64,000 nucleotides of DNA from Nigrospora sphaerica (taxonomy: Eukaryota; Ascomycota; Sordariomycetes; Amphisphaeriales; Apiosporaceae), in contig JAGVVL010000013.1 of the NCBI GenBank assembly GCA_018287875.1, forward strand, positions 434,001 to 498,000, in the 5' to 3' direction. The notes beneath the pieces are model-generated. The model saw nothing but the letters and a program-made list of their open reading frames with translations. It had not been told where the DNA came from and did not search any database. This document shows, one piece after another, positions 35,677-46,337 of the stretch. Positions within the stretch are counted from its first letter, which is position 1, and every line of letters starts with the position of its first letter. A program made the position numbers and the translations under genes.

Positions 35677-37466
35677 CGATTACCCAACTATAACGCCTTA
35701 AATTAATTCAAACTAATCAGATTCCGGCTCTTCCGATGTTTCTGCGTTCATTTCACATGTTCGCGCATTATGTCCGGCTGTTCCGCAGATGCCACATCGC
35801 CGCCCGCGCGGTTCTGACCTCGTTACCCGACCGCTCCTTATACGCGTTTCCTCTCCTAACTACGTATGGACGTCCTTTTGATTTAAAAGATCTTAGGCCT
35901 CGCCAATCTCGAGTGTTCCTCCTTGCTGTAGACGGGTCTTTTTTACTCTCTGACGTTTTGCGAGGCTGGAATTCGCCTCTTAAAGAGTCTTAACCTCCGC
36001 CTATAAAAGAGCGACCTCGTGTATCATCGCTATCGCACCCTTTGCAAACTAGTCAACTGCCGATAAAATCGGTATCGGAGAGCTTCCTTAGTGATAGCGG
36101 ACTCGATTTTTAATAAAATCAGTCTGCGAAGTCGCCTCGGTTAAGTTGTGCGGCGTTTAAGAGGCCTATAGGACGCTCGTAGCCGGAAGGCTTCTAGTAG
36201 GCGAAGGTGTCGATAACTTCATATCCAGCTTTGTAAGCACTCTTTCTAGATTTAGAGGCACTAAGCCGGCTTTCAAAAATCCAGCCTTAACGTTATTCGG
36301 TGTAAAAACCTTTATAAATGCGGCTTGGAAGGCGATTAAAAACTCGGCCTTAGTAATATAGTTAACGAGTGACTTTATAAACCCTTCGATTTCGCGACTG
36401 TACGCCTGCTTTAATAGGCTGAAACACCCAACGTCAAGTGGCTGGAGTAGATACGACGAGTGTGGAGGTATAGAGACCGCCACGATGTCCTTTTCTTTAT
36501 AGAAAGCCTGGAATTCGGTTAAAACGTAGCTTTCGTGCCCGTCGATTATTAATAAACGATATCGGCCTGTTGCGCGCAATAAGATGTGTTTATCGAAATG
36601 CCGAATCCAGTCTAGGCCAGTCTCGTTATCGGTCTATCCATTCTGGGTCGGTTTGATTACCTAATTACACGGGAGGGTGCTGTTGGCGTACCAATTGGCG
36701 AGGTGGTAGGCGCTCTTTACCACGATGAACGGCGGGACACACCAACTATCGGAACAGACGTCCTGGATCACGGTAACCCATTCGCGATTACCAGGCTGGA
36801 CTTTTTTTTGCTTTCCGTTGCGATCGGCACCGGTTACAACCATTAAGGACGTGATTTGGCCTATTGTGAAGCCGGTCTCGTTAAAGTTATAGATATCCTC
36901 GTCCTAGATGCCGTACTTGGCCTTTAGGTTCGCGAAAAGCGCAAACTAGCCCGCGATTTTCTTAGGATCTTCGCAGAGGGCCCTCTGGTAGTCGTATACG
37001 CGAGAGAAACGCGTTCGGAGGTCCGGTTGTCGCTTAACAAAGCTTGAGGCCCAACGCGTGCCGACGCGTGACACGTCGCGCGACTCGGTAATAACATTGG
37101 CCATATCTTCCACATCACGAAGTCGCGGTGTAAACCCTCGCGTATCTAGGTCCAGTATGTATCTGATAAGCGTCTTCTCTTCCAGTTCGGTTAATCGAGC
37201 TGACTTAAGGCAGGTATCTTGCCTGGCGTATATGCCAGCTATTCTTTAACGTAGGGTAGTTTCCGGGACGTTATAAATTGTTGCAGCGGCTCGGCGGGTT
37301 AAATAAGGGTCTTTCTGGAGTGCTTGAATAGCAAGAACCATCTGACCCTCTTTAGATGCGTTCTCCATGTTTATTTGTGGAGATGTAGTGTCTTAAAGTT
37401 GAAGTAACGAAGTTTAGCTGGAAGTGCGCCACTCACCCGTCTGCGCCACTCACCCGACACCCACGT
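35677..37466 (-). mobile_element. Pogo/Fot1-type transposon (Fot-C), 3' end missing
   Basis: Minus-strand relative of the element at 60669-62528. Its 5' end is intact: ACGTGGGTGTCGGGTGAGTG reading inward from 37466, with a subterminal direct repeat (GGGTGAGTGGCGCA twice) and TA at 37467-37468. The other end stops at the LINE-B tail at 35676, losing about 70-90 bp including the inverted repeat. Contains a broken transposase gene. Confidence 0.82.
35740..37368 (-). pseudogene. Pogo-type transposase, broken
   Basis: Starts near the ATG at 37368 with MENASKEGQMVLAIQAL and a psq/CENP-B helix-turn-helix. Then come RGFTPRLRDVEDMAN and the DDE_1 catalytic domain: YNFNETGF (first Asp now Asn), VVTGADRNGK, LLIIDGHESYV (second Asp) and PPHSSYLLQPLDVGCF. 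A third block has NVKAGFLKAGLVPLN. Stops interrupt it, but two long pieces (36166-36579 and 36661-36843) are still open. Inactive. Confidence 0.8.
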
Positions 37467-37541
37467 TATATATAACTTAATGAAAATATGTCTTAACATA
37501 GGATGTCTATAATGTAATATAAAAATGGTTACTGAAGTTAC

Positions 37542-37673
37542 TAATGCGTGCCACTGCGGGGGAATGGGGGGGGCCAGCAATAACCTAGTCTGCTAAACTA
37601 GATACGGTGGACATACATAGGCTACTAAGAGTACAATCTGTTAACTGGCAGATCCCTTACCTTTTACCGATCA
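37542..37673. mobile_element. Solo LTR of the TRIM-like element, mutated
   Basis: About 130 bp similar to the 122-bp terminal repeats at 40518-40992, sharing ATGCGTGCCAC, AATAACCTAGTCTGCTAAAC and a terminal GATCA. Flanks GTTAC and GTTCT may be a decayed 5-bp duplication. Several C to T and G to A changes indicate RIP. Confidence 0.6.
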
Positions 37674-37700
37674 GTTCTTAAAGAAAACTTAGTACTTACA

Positions 37701-37812
37701 TGTGGCAATATGAGGCTATCTCTAGTTACGCCTATTAGATCACGTGAGGAGCTACTATGACCTATAGTAGGCCCTGTGGAGCATGTAGGGAGCGATCCCC
37801 AGCTACAAGCAT
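37701..37812 (+). mobile_element. Outer copia-family solo LTR, left part
   Basis: Starts TGTGGCAATATGAGG, as the copia LTR at 52954 does, and is interrupted at 37812 by LINE-B copy 4. The rest of the LTR is at 54334-54420. The whole LTR is 199 bp once the insertion is removed. Preceding bases TTACA match TTATA after the right end, a 5-bp duplication differing by one CpA to TpA change. Confidence 0.82.
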
Positions 37813-38905
37813 ATTATTATTATTATTATTGTTCTTACACCTAGCGACATATCTAGGCCATGAGGACCCCCTGCGCATCTTAGCATAGGAAAACCGTTCC
37901 GGACTGACGTTCGGCCGGGTGAAAAACCTAGGTTCCGCTGCATCGCACCGCTTCTATCTACTCTTTGACCTGCTATACCGAGATCGGGCTTAGCGCGCCC
38001 GCTTCCTAGCTGATGAGTTGATTCGCCAACTGGAACATGTCCAGCCTGCCCGAGCGGAGTAGCCATCTCGCGATGATTCCTGCTTTTCCAGGGGTGTCGA
38101 GCATCCTGTCCGTGTTTACCGGTCCTCCTAGAGCTTAGACGAGATGCTCTCGTCTTTCTCTTTCCTGTGGGCAGAAAACGAGGATATGCCGGACGGTCTC
38201 CCTACCCTGACCGTAGAGGCACTAAGGGCTGTCGAAGCCTGGAACCCTACGCTTAAAAAGGAAGTCTCGTAGCTTAATCTTGCTAGTCCTCGCTTAAACA
38301 CGGATAGAGCTCTCCGCCTTATAGAGTCCCTTATAAAGCTTAAGGATATGCTTATTTAGCGGTATTTTAGTTACTCCTAGGGCTCGTGCTGTTTAATTTT
38401 GCTATGTTTATTACTATCCTTAAAACCAGTCTCTCTCCTTAGCCTTATATACTGGGTCTCTAGTTAACTACTTATTTGGCTACCTCTTATAATCGAGAGC
38501 ATCGGGGCCTTTCGGTCTACGTTAGCAAGTCAGTCTTATTAGAATGTATTTAGCTACGTTATCGCATCTCGCTTAGATAAGCGAGGCGATATATAGCTAT
38601 TAAAGCCTCTCTTCCGAAGCCGCCACTCTTTTATTAAGCTATATATTTAAGGGCGATATATAAGCTTCTGTTTTTAATATCGTGGCTACTACCGCTTTAA
38701 CGGCCCCCGTAACTTTATAAAGGCACTCGGTTTAAATGTCACCTAGTATCTTAGCCCTGCTTTTCGGAATATAATAGTGCTATTTTAAGGCTCCGTAGCC
38801 TATAGTAAACTATATAACCGCTATATAAACTTAGCGGGCTTACTAAAAAGACGCACCTTATATAGAGCCTGCTATAAGGTCTAAGATATAGACCTATATC
38901 GCTAT
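37813..38905 (-). mobile_element. LINE-B copy 4, 3' part
   Basis: Minus-strand LINE-B beginning with its (AAT)n tail. It is inserted into the outer solo LTR, with a 14-bp duplication CCAGCTAC(A/G)AG(C/T)AT at 37799-37812 and 54320-54333. It is cut at 38905 by the copia element and continues at 53158-54319. Heavily mutated. Confidence 0.85.
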
Positions 38906-38963
38906 TGTGGCAATATGAGGCTATCACTAGTTTCGCCCCTGAGATCACGTGAGGAGCTACTGG

Positions 38964-40345
38964 TAAAATCACTGGACAAAAGTCTGCGCACAGGCCACCC
39001 CCCTCGTGCCAACTTCACGACATCAACATAACCACCCTATCTCTTCATCTGCCCATAACTCGCTTAATTAGCCATGGATATGCACGAATTTGGTCGCATT
39101 TTAACCGCAGAGCGCAAGCCTAACGGACAGTTTAGCCCTGAGGCTGTCGCGGCTATTGTAGCTTTCGCTATATGCGGTCAACCGCATAGTGCCATTGCAA
39201 AGGCCTTTGGAACGCGTCGACGCGAAACTATCACCAACCTTGTGAGGCGCGTCACTCAACGGGAAACAACAAAACCTAAGAAAAGAAGTGGTCGACCGCG
39301 TAGGTTAACCTCTCGACAAGAGCGTTACGTATTTCAATTAATACGGAGGAAGCCGCGTGCCACGTGGAAAGAGATCTGCGTCGAGAGAGACGCTCTCTTC
39401 GACCCTCGACTTAGGACCTTCTCTGCAAGGACGGCGAAGCGCGCTCTTCGTAAGAGACATATCGGCCACTGGCGCGCTGCGAAGCGTATTCTCCTCACTA
39501 AAGAAGACGCTATACAGAGGCTTCGTTTCTGCCGTGAGTGGTCCTCTAAAGACGCTCAAGAGCTGCTTATGCGATGCCTCTTCTCCGACGAATGCACGAT
39601 TCAAAACGAACCCTCTAAACCTGGCGAATGGGTGTTCCGATACGCGCGCGAGCGCTTCCGTGAGGACCTCGTGAACCCTCTGCCACACTCAAGGCCTCGT
39701 ATCAGCCTTATGGTATGGGGTATGGTGTGGCAGAGGGATGACGAGTCTGGGATGTCCCCCTCATTTTCTGTGAGGGTGATCCGGACTCTGCACGTAAGGG
39801 CTTCACCTCTACCCGCTATATGGAGGTCCTAGAGGAAGGACTCGTGCCTCTATATGAGGCTGGAGACCTCTTCATGCAAGATAATGCGCGTATACATCGT
39901 TCGCATGTGGTCCGGGACTTCCTCGAAAGTAAGGGCATTTGGACGATTAAGTGGCCTGCTCATAGCCCCGACCTCAACCCTATTGAGCAAGTCTGGAGGG
40001 CCCTAAAGCTTAAGATATATGAAATCGAGCCTCGTTTTCAATATCTGAAGGATAACATAAACGATTACGCGTATGCAAGGGAGATAATCGAGCTGGCGTG
40101 GAGTGAGCTAGATCACGGCCTCATTTTAAAGCTATTAAAGTCAATCCCACGGCGTATAGCAGCGGTACTTCGCGCAAGAGGCTGGTATAGCCATTATTAA
40201 ACTACACTTCGAGAGTTTTCTTTTAAAAAAAAACCTACTTAATTTGCTATCGAATTGAGTGCGTGAGTTGTAATAAAAGTTGAAGGGTAGAAATTAGCGA
40301 GTGGTTGGTGATGTAGTCTGTGCGCAGACTTTTGGCCAGTCACTT
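38964..40345 (+). mobile_element. Tc1/mariner DNA transposon, 1382 bp, barely mutated
   Basis: Inverted ends share the core CAAAAGTCTGCGCACAG, with TA at 38962-38963 and 40346-40347. It lies inside the copia 5' LTR and has ordinary composition, without the stops of its surroundings. It is therefore probably recent. It contains one transposase gene with one frameshift. Confidence 0.9.
39074..40200 (+). pseudogene. Tc1-family DD34E transposase with one frameshift
   Basis: N-terminal helix-turn-helix (about residues 15-60, PHSAIAKAFGTRRRETITNL), a basic linker GRPRRL, then the catalytic domain: LFSDECTIQ (first Asp), MQDNARIHRSH (second Asp) and SPDLNPIEQVW (Glu). 34 residues separate the last two acids, so DD34E. 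The frame shifts near 39753, between RDDESG and DVPLIFCEGDPDSARKGF. Both sides are otherwise fully open to the TAA at 40198-40200. An intact enzyme would cut at the element ends and insert at TA. A single indel, possibly even a sequencing error, is the only lesion. No RIP-type stops. Confidence 0.85.
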
Positions 40346-40486
40346 TACCTGCAGTAGGTCCTAAGGAGCATGTGGAGAGCGGTCCCCAGCTACGAGTATA
40401 TAGTCTGCCATCCCTGGCACTTTCTTTTGTCCTTTCTAATAGATAACCTTGAACCTTTCGCTTCCCACGCCTCCTTTAGTGCGAAA

Positions 40487-40504
40487 GTTATGAGCCTGGC
40501 TTGC
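40487..40504 (+). promoter_or_regulatory. Copia primer-binding site, half-tRNA type
   Basis: Directly after the 5' LTR lies GTTATGAGCCTGGC. Its reverse complement contains GGCTCATAAC, the anticodon-loop sequence of eukaryotic initiator tRNA-Met. Drosophila copia is known to prime from a tRNA-Met cleaved in the anticodon loop. The same mode is inferred here. Confidence 0.55.
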
Positions 40505-40641
40505 ATATATACCTCTATGATGCGTGCCACCACGGGGGGGGGACAATAACCTAGTCTGCTAAACTGGATACCGTGGACATACATAGGCTATTAAGAGCAG
40601 GATCTGTCAACTGGCAGGTCCCCTACCTTTTACGCATCAAA

Positions 40642-40662
40642 TGGTAGCATCTCTCGGTTCCG
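40642..40662 (+). promoter_or_regulatory. TRIM-like element primer-binding site
   Basis: TGGTAGCATCTCTCGG begins two bases past the left LTR. TGG is the complement of the CCA tail of a tRNA. The exact tRNA is not certain; the 3' end GCTACCA is compatible with initiator Met. Confidence 0.6.
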
Positions 40663-40782
40663 TTTTCGTAGCGGTTACCGGTCCGAGACTTTGACGCGTG
40701 GGGCGGGGTACACCTGCTGCACTTCGAGGCCTGGCACACGCGTCCATGGTTGGATACCTGGTGTCCGACTACCCAGGAGAGC

Positions 40783-40809
40783 GGAGTTCGATTCCCGCCG
40801 TGAGCACCA
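40783..40809 (+). other. tRNA-like 3' end with CCA inside the TRIM core
   Basis: Contains GTTCGATTCC, a good B-box/T-loop, followed by CGCCGTGAGCACCA, resembling the T arm, acceptor strand and CCA end of a mature tRNA. A matching 5' acceptor strand and canonical anticodon arm were not found, so this is a fragment or a degenerate tRNA-derived sequence, not a tRNA gene. Confidence 0.4.
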
Positions 40810-41518
40810 CTTGAGGGGAGTTAGGGCGTCCACATCGAGGGCGATGTTTATTCTCCGTGTCCCCGGCATTTTATGCGTGCCACCACGGGGGGGGAACAAT
40901 AACCTAGTCTGCTAAACTGGATACCGTGGACATACATAGGCTATTAAGAGCAGGATCTGTCAACTGGCAGGTCCCCTACCTTTTACGCATCACTCTACTT
41001 CACAATAGAGACGCTGCGCAGGACGCCTAAAGAGCGTGGAAATCACCTTAAACCCCCTTTCTTACTGTCCAACTCCTTTTAAATCCCCTAAGCAGTCCAG
41101 CCAACTTAACAAGCTACGTTCACTATAGCCGACTTCAGGATCTAACAGGTCGCTCTAGTTATAAGATACGACTAGCCTGAATAATACAATAAGCTTCGTA
41201 TGGCCGTTAAGGAGCGACGCATCTAGATATACGTCGATCCTGAAGCCCTAACCTCCGAATACCTTATGAATCCCTTAGAGATACTGCGACCGGGCCAGGG
41301 CTCTTACGTAAGCCTTAATTAAGGGTTTACACAAGTATAAGTTAGGCTTCGGTAGTCCAGTTCATAGTTAGAGACACAGCGCGCTTTTTCCCTCCTTTTA
41401 ATACACTGCTACTCTTAGTACGGCACTTTATGCTCATTTTTCGTGACTATTTTGAGCTTCTTTTACTTCCCTACGTTAAGGATCATCTTGATCTACGATA
41501 TCCTCACCTGATTGTCCC

Positions 41519-44500
41519 TTGGGATCGACCTCACAACCGTGTCTTTCCACCAGACTCCCTCCAGTTTGGGGTTTCTTGGTTCCAATGCCTAACTACAAAG
41601 CCCCTTTAAAGAGCGAGTCGGAAAACACGAAAGCTCTTAACACTGCAGATCGTATATATATACGCGAGCTTAGGACTTACTTAGCTAAGATCAATAACTG
41701 GAACGCCCTTTAATATCACTACATCGCTCTTAGTCAGTAAGTGAAGAGCACAGTTAAAAAAGAGTATCTTTAAGCTGCTTATAGCTAAATCGAAGAAAGC
41801 CTAAACATAACAAAGTCGCTTTAGAACGTCTTTAAGGAGCTAAAGAAGTAGTATAAGCCTTTAAACACTTTAATTAAAACAGCTGTTTACGAACGCTATT
41901 AAGCAATCTTAGTAAGCGCTTTAAAAGGAGGTGTAGCTTTAGAAGCCTAGTATTAGGAGTTCACAGCCGCCTATACACTGGCTAAGAATTATAAGATACC
42001 AGAGTTGGAGGGCAACCTGGCTATTAAAACGTTCCTTAAGGCTATTAAGGAGCGACTCGCTCCCTAGTTAGCTTATAACCTACTAGATAACTTTGTTATA
42101 GATAAAGTTATTAGTAAGGATCCTTTAAAGCTAATCGAGCTAAGCGTTATTTTTATAGAGCAAGTCAATTCTGGGACGCTACCAGGAGCTAAATAACGAT
42201 CGTTCGTAACGCTAGGCGAAGCCAGTATTGTAAATTAAGACTCCTTATTAGCTAGCGAAAAGCTAAAGTGCCTTTGCAATTTAAGATGGCCTTATAAGTG
42301 GAGGCCTATAGATTGCAGAAGACTGGAATATACTATTAGGGGCTTTATAGATCCCTTTAAAGACGGTAAGGCCTTTAACCTAATTCTATATTCGGAGGTT
42401 AAGAAGATCTTTAAGCGCCTAAAGGATAATAAGTGAAAGTTGCTTAAAAATGAGCTCGATAAGCTAGGATAAACTAACAACTCCTTAGCTGGACTTATAA
42501 GTCACATTTTAGCTGTTAGTATTAATCCAAGGCTATTCTAGATAAATACGCACATTAACTTGGCAGTAGCATCGCTTACAGGGCCTTACATACTATCGCA
42601 ATCCACGGTTGTCGACAGTTACGGGTTATCTTACATTATAAACGATATCTCTATGCTTTAGGAGGGATCCTTTGTTCCAGCACCTCTTAAGAGGGTAGTG
42701 GAAGCCGGGTCTGCAGCCTTTAGTATTAAAGGCACTGGCACACGCGTCATTAAGGGGGCACTCCTTAGTGTTGGTGGTGTTAAGCTAGACCTCACGTTAC
42801 ATAACGTGGACTTAGTCGAGGGTTTCTACACTAATGTCATCTCGAAGTCCCTGCTATACAACGTAAGTGTCTGGTACTACGGTAAAAACTGTATACTAAG
42901 GGTTAGTTTGCTTACAAACAGTGTTATAGTGCGACAGTTATAAAGAATAGGCAACCTAGTATTTCTCGAATACAAGCCTCTTTACTTTTCCTACTTTATC
43001 GCTCCACAAACCCCCTCAGCACCGCTAGGAACGATTCGATTATTTGTAGTCGTAAGAAGAGCCCCTATAGGCTATATACCGGTTAAGAAACCAGCAGTAA
43101 GAAAGGACTTAAAGGCTATATAGCACGTTAGAACTGGATATCTTAATATGACGGCCTTAAGGATGCTTCTAGAGCGAAGCAAGAACGTGGGTATCATAGG
43201 CGACCCTATAGAGACATGTGAAGTCTGCAGATTAGCGCATGCCAGTAAGGTTGTTAGCCGACAGCCTATAAAAAGAGCTTTAAGGCCGTTCTTTAAGGTT
43301 TTCTAGGACCTATTCGACTTTCTTAAAGAATACGACGGTTCCCAGTAGCTACTGGTACTAAAGGACGACTACAGCGGCAAGCTTTGGTCCTTTCCAACAC
43401 CCTCAAAAAGCTATACCCAGCTATTTAAGATTATCAGAAGCTTTAAGAGACATATCCTAAGACGCTATAACCTTTACCTCTGTGTTCTAAAGCACAACAG
43501 AGAGAAGGGCGTGATAGCAATCAACAGCATAACCGAATACGAGCGCTAGGCAGATTATAAAGGGATAAAGATTCAGACCTCACCCCTATATATACACAAG
43601 CCGAACGGAGGCCCTAAGAGAGCTAGTTAAGAGATAACTATTCAATCCCTGAAAATGCTATCGCATACCAACCTTCCTAAGGTGCTATAGCTAGAGTTAA
43701 CCACTGCTGCAACAAAGCTTATCAATATAAGCCCAGCTTAATCGCAGCGCTTCCGAAGCCCTAATAAGGTGCTGGACGAATGGTTCTCTCTTAATCAAAC
43801 GCACTATAGCCCTTAGGAGCTACAAGAGGCTTAAGCAGACCTCCGATTAGACTAGAGCAGTATATACGTCTTTGGATATAAGGCTTTTGCCTTTCATTAA
43901 AGACACGCCGCTAAAGCAAACTGCAGAGCGTTTAAGATTTAAAACAGGGCACAGATAGGATAGCTAGTAGGCTATACCGCTAATAACATCTACAGAATCT
44001 GGTTGCTAAAGCACAGCAAGGTCATTTAAATACAAGACATTATATTTGATAAAATGTAATTCTATAAGGGAGGAGAGTTGAAACGGCTGGACCTTAAGGC
44101 GCTAAAGTACTTATAGGTTAAGCTAGGAAGCATCTCTTTAAGCGAGACAGGCTTTATAAATAAAACACTGCAGCTTTAAAACAGGCTTAAGAAGTGAGAT
44201 AATATTGTCGGTACAGTATTATATCCTAAAAGCCCCTAAGAAGCTTACCTTAAGAACTTAAAGGAAAGCAACGCTCCCAAGGGATTAGTCGATAAGAACT
44301 CGGGGGTGGATGTCGCTCCTAAAGGCTCGTCAGGTGCTTATAAGCCTAGTGAACTGAATATATATACTACACCCCTTATACTTAAGTCCACACTAAAACC
44401 TGGGACTATAAGAAAGGGTGCTAGCAATCTATAAATCCTATTAACTGCGACTAATAGAGGTATAAGCTAAGGAACAGCTATTAAAACGCCTTTAAAGGCT

Positions 44501-46224
44501 TCAATAAACTAGGATCGGATCCTCGATTTGATCATAGTGGTTTTACCAGAGTTAGAGGGACCTTAAAGGGAACAGCTTTAGAGAGTCTGCAGACCTCGTA
44601 TATAGCCAACCCCCTTAGCAAATACAGAACTAATAAGGAGTAGGAAAGTCAGGATTAGGAGGGATAGGACGTAGAACTTATTCCTAGCGGTCTAATACAC
44701 CCCTGAAGAGATATAAATGCAGGAGACTAATCACTTTAATGTGCTCCTTAGGACATTCCTCACAAGGAAAGATGTCCTTCAAAACAGGGACACTCTCTAC
44801 AGGACTACTCACGCGCGTATCTTTATAGCATATCGGTTATTAAGAGCAATAAAGAACGAGTCTAAAGAAGAAGGGAGAACTCTATCTTCACTACCACGCT
44901 CTTAATATAAATTAGCTACTTATCCTAGGAGAGAAGACTTTAAAAACGCTATAAAGCTTAAGATTAAGAAGGCAGACGAGATAGGGATCTGGAAGCCAGC
45001 ATGTCGCATACCAGGCCTCTTTACACTGCCCTTAAAGTGGGTTTTCATTAGCAAGTACAACGAGAATAACGTTCACCTACAATGTAAAGCAAGGATCGTT
45101 ATTAGAGGCGATAAGCAGATAGTTAACACTTTTAAAAGCACCTACGTAGCTACTCTAGATGCCAGGTTATTTAAGATTATGATAGCTTTTGTAGCGCGTT
45201 TCGGATATAAAGTACAACAGTTCGATATAGTTAACGCCTTTTTTAACGCACTTTTTAGCAAGGACACAAAGCCTATCTATATAGAGTATCCACTAGGCTA
45301 TAAAAGAGAGGGCTACATCTTACGTCTTCTTAAGGCTCTTTACAGGCTATAAAAATCGTCTCTTTTATAGTTTAGGGACTTCTTGAGCACCCTTGAGAAG
45401 CTCAGACTTCGGTCTTCTTTAAAGAAACTATGCTTATACTATAATAAGAAGCGCACGATCTTTGTGGTATTCTATATAGATAACTTTCTCCTCTATAACA
45501 GGCCTAATAAGTAAGACAAAGCCCTAAGACTTATTAAAGCGTTAAAGAGAGCGTATAAGCTAAAGGACTAAGGTGAAGTCAACTACTACTTTAATGTCAG
45601 GGTCGTTCGCAAGCTATAAAACGGTCTCCTTTAGCTATACCACGACGCTTATCTCGAGAAGATCGTCAAACACTTCAATCTTCACTAAGAAAGAACCCTA
45701 GCGACGCCGCTTCTGTAGATGCCACTTAAAACGTACTCGGGGGTAGCTTCGAAGTATAGGATTCAGGCTTTTTAAGAGTGCGTTGGAAACATCCTCTACA
45801 GCGCTATTATAGTTAGACCGGACTTAGTATACGCAGCCTCGCAGCTATCTCGATATCTAACGAATCCCTCTTAAGACTATTTAAACACAGTAGATTAGTG
45901 TATTTGCTACGCCTATAGCACGAGATTTATGTCTATACGTTATAGGAAGCTATTAATATATTAAACAGCTCCTTAAGCTATAGCAATTTCGATAGACGTA
46001 TCCTTTATAAACGATTTAAATATAAAGAAGTTATCTTAAGGATATCTTATCTAGATATTTAAGGACCAGTTATTTAAGAAGTAAGCTAATAAGCTATAGT
46101 GACCACCTCTACTACTAAAGCCAATTTATTAACCCTTAGTAAGGCAGTAAAGGGAACGGTAGCCTTAAAGCGCCTTTTTAAAGATATCTAATTAATCTTA
46201 GACACTTTATTTAGTATAGCCTAC
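41519..46224 (+). pseudogene. Copia gag-pol, heavily RIP-degraded (part before the LINE)
   Basis: The gag-like start MPNYKAPLKSESENTKAL is near 41587, with a helical gag region to about 42200. A protease-region fragment covers about 42690-42940 (VDLVEGFYTNVISKSLLYNVS). Integrase: GYLNMTALRML, then CEVCRLAHASK near 43212, DLFDFL near 43310 and VLKDDYSGKLW near 43360. RT: MPW-type start changed, ARIVIRGDKQ near 45090, QFDIVNAFFN near 45220 and FYIDNFLLYN near 45471, where the copia YVDD motif has become YIDN. RNase H begins near 45730 (IVRPDLVYAASQLSRYL). Dozens of stops. Interrupted at 46224 and resumed at 51107. Confidence 0.8.
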
Positions 46225-46337
46225 GAGGGAAAAAACTTTTTCGAAACCGACCCCACACAGCGATAACTTCACAACCAAGACTTTAGAAGCTACCGGATAG
46301 CCCGGAAACTGTTCCTAAGGCTTCATTTAGCCTAGAA

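Larger units (their letters stand above)
38906..40486 (+). repeat. Copia 5' LTR, interrupted by a Tc1 element
   Basis: Begins TGTGGCAATATGAGGC, is split by Tc1 at 38964-40345 and resumes with CCTGCAGTAGGTCC to end GTGCGAAA, where the 3' LTR has GTGCGACA. LTR length without the insert is about 197 bp. Confidence 0.82.
40518..40992 (+). mobile_element. TRIM-like miniature LTR element, 475 bp
   Basis: Two 122-bp direct repeats (40518-40639 and 40871-40992) flank a 231-bp core. The duplication CTCTA lies on both sides (40513-40517 and 40993-40997). Repeats start TGATGCGT (TTATGCGT in the second) and end ACGCATCA. Two bases after the first repeat is TGGTAGCATCTCTCGG, which fits a primer site for a tRNA ending in GCTACCA. 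No protein is encoded, so mobilisation would need another retroelement. No clear purine tract precedes the second repeat. Inserted in the copia leader and not RIP-mutated. Confidence 0.8.

Noticed and set aside
40730..40812. Complete tRNA gene
   Set aside because: Only the T arm and 3' end are convincing; no matching 5' acceptor strand or canonical anticodon arm could be folded.
40691..40915. Two 74-codon frames in the TRIM-like element
   Set aside because: They span the primer site, core and second LTR on both strands; the element looks non-coding.
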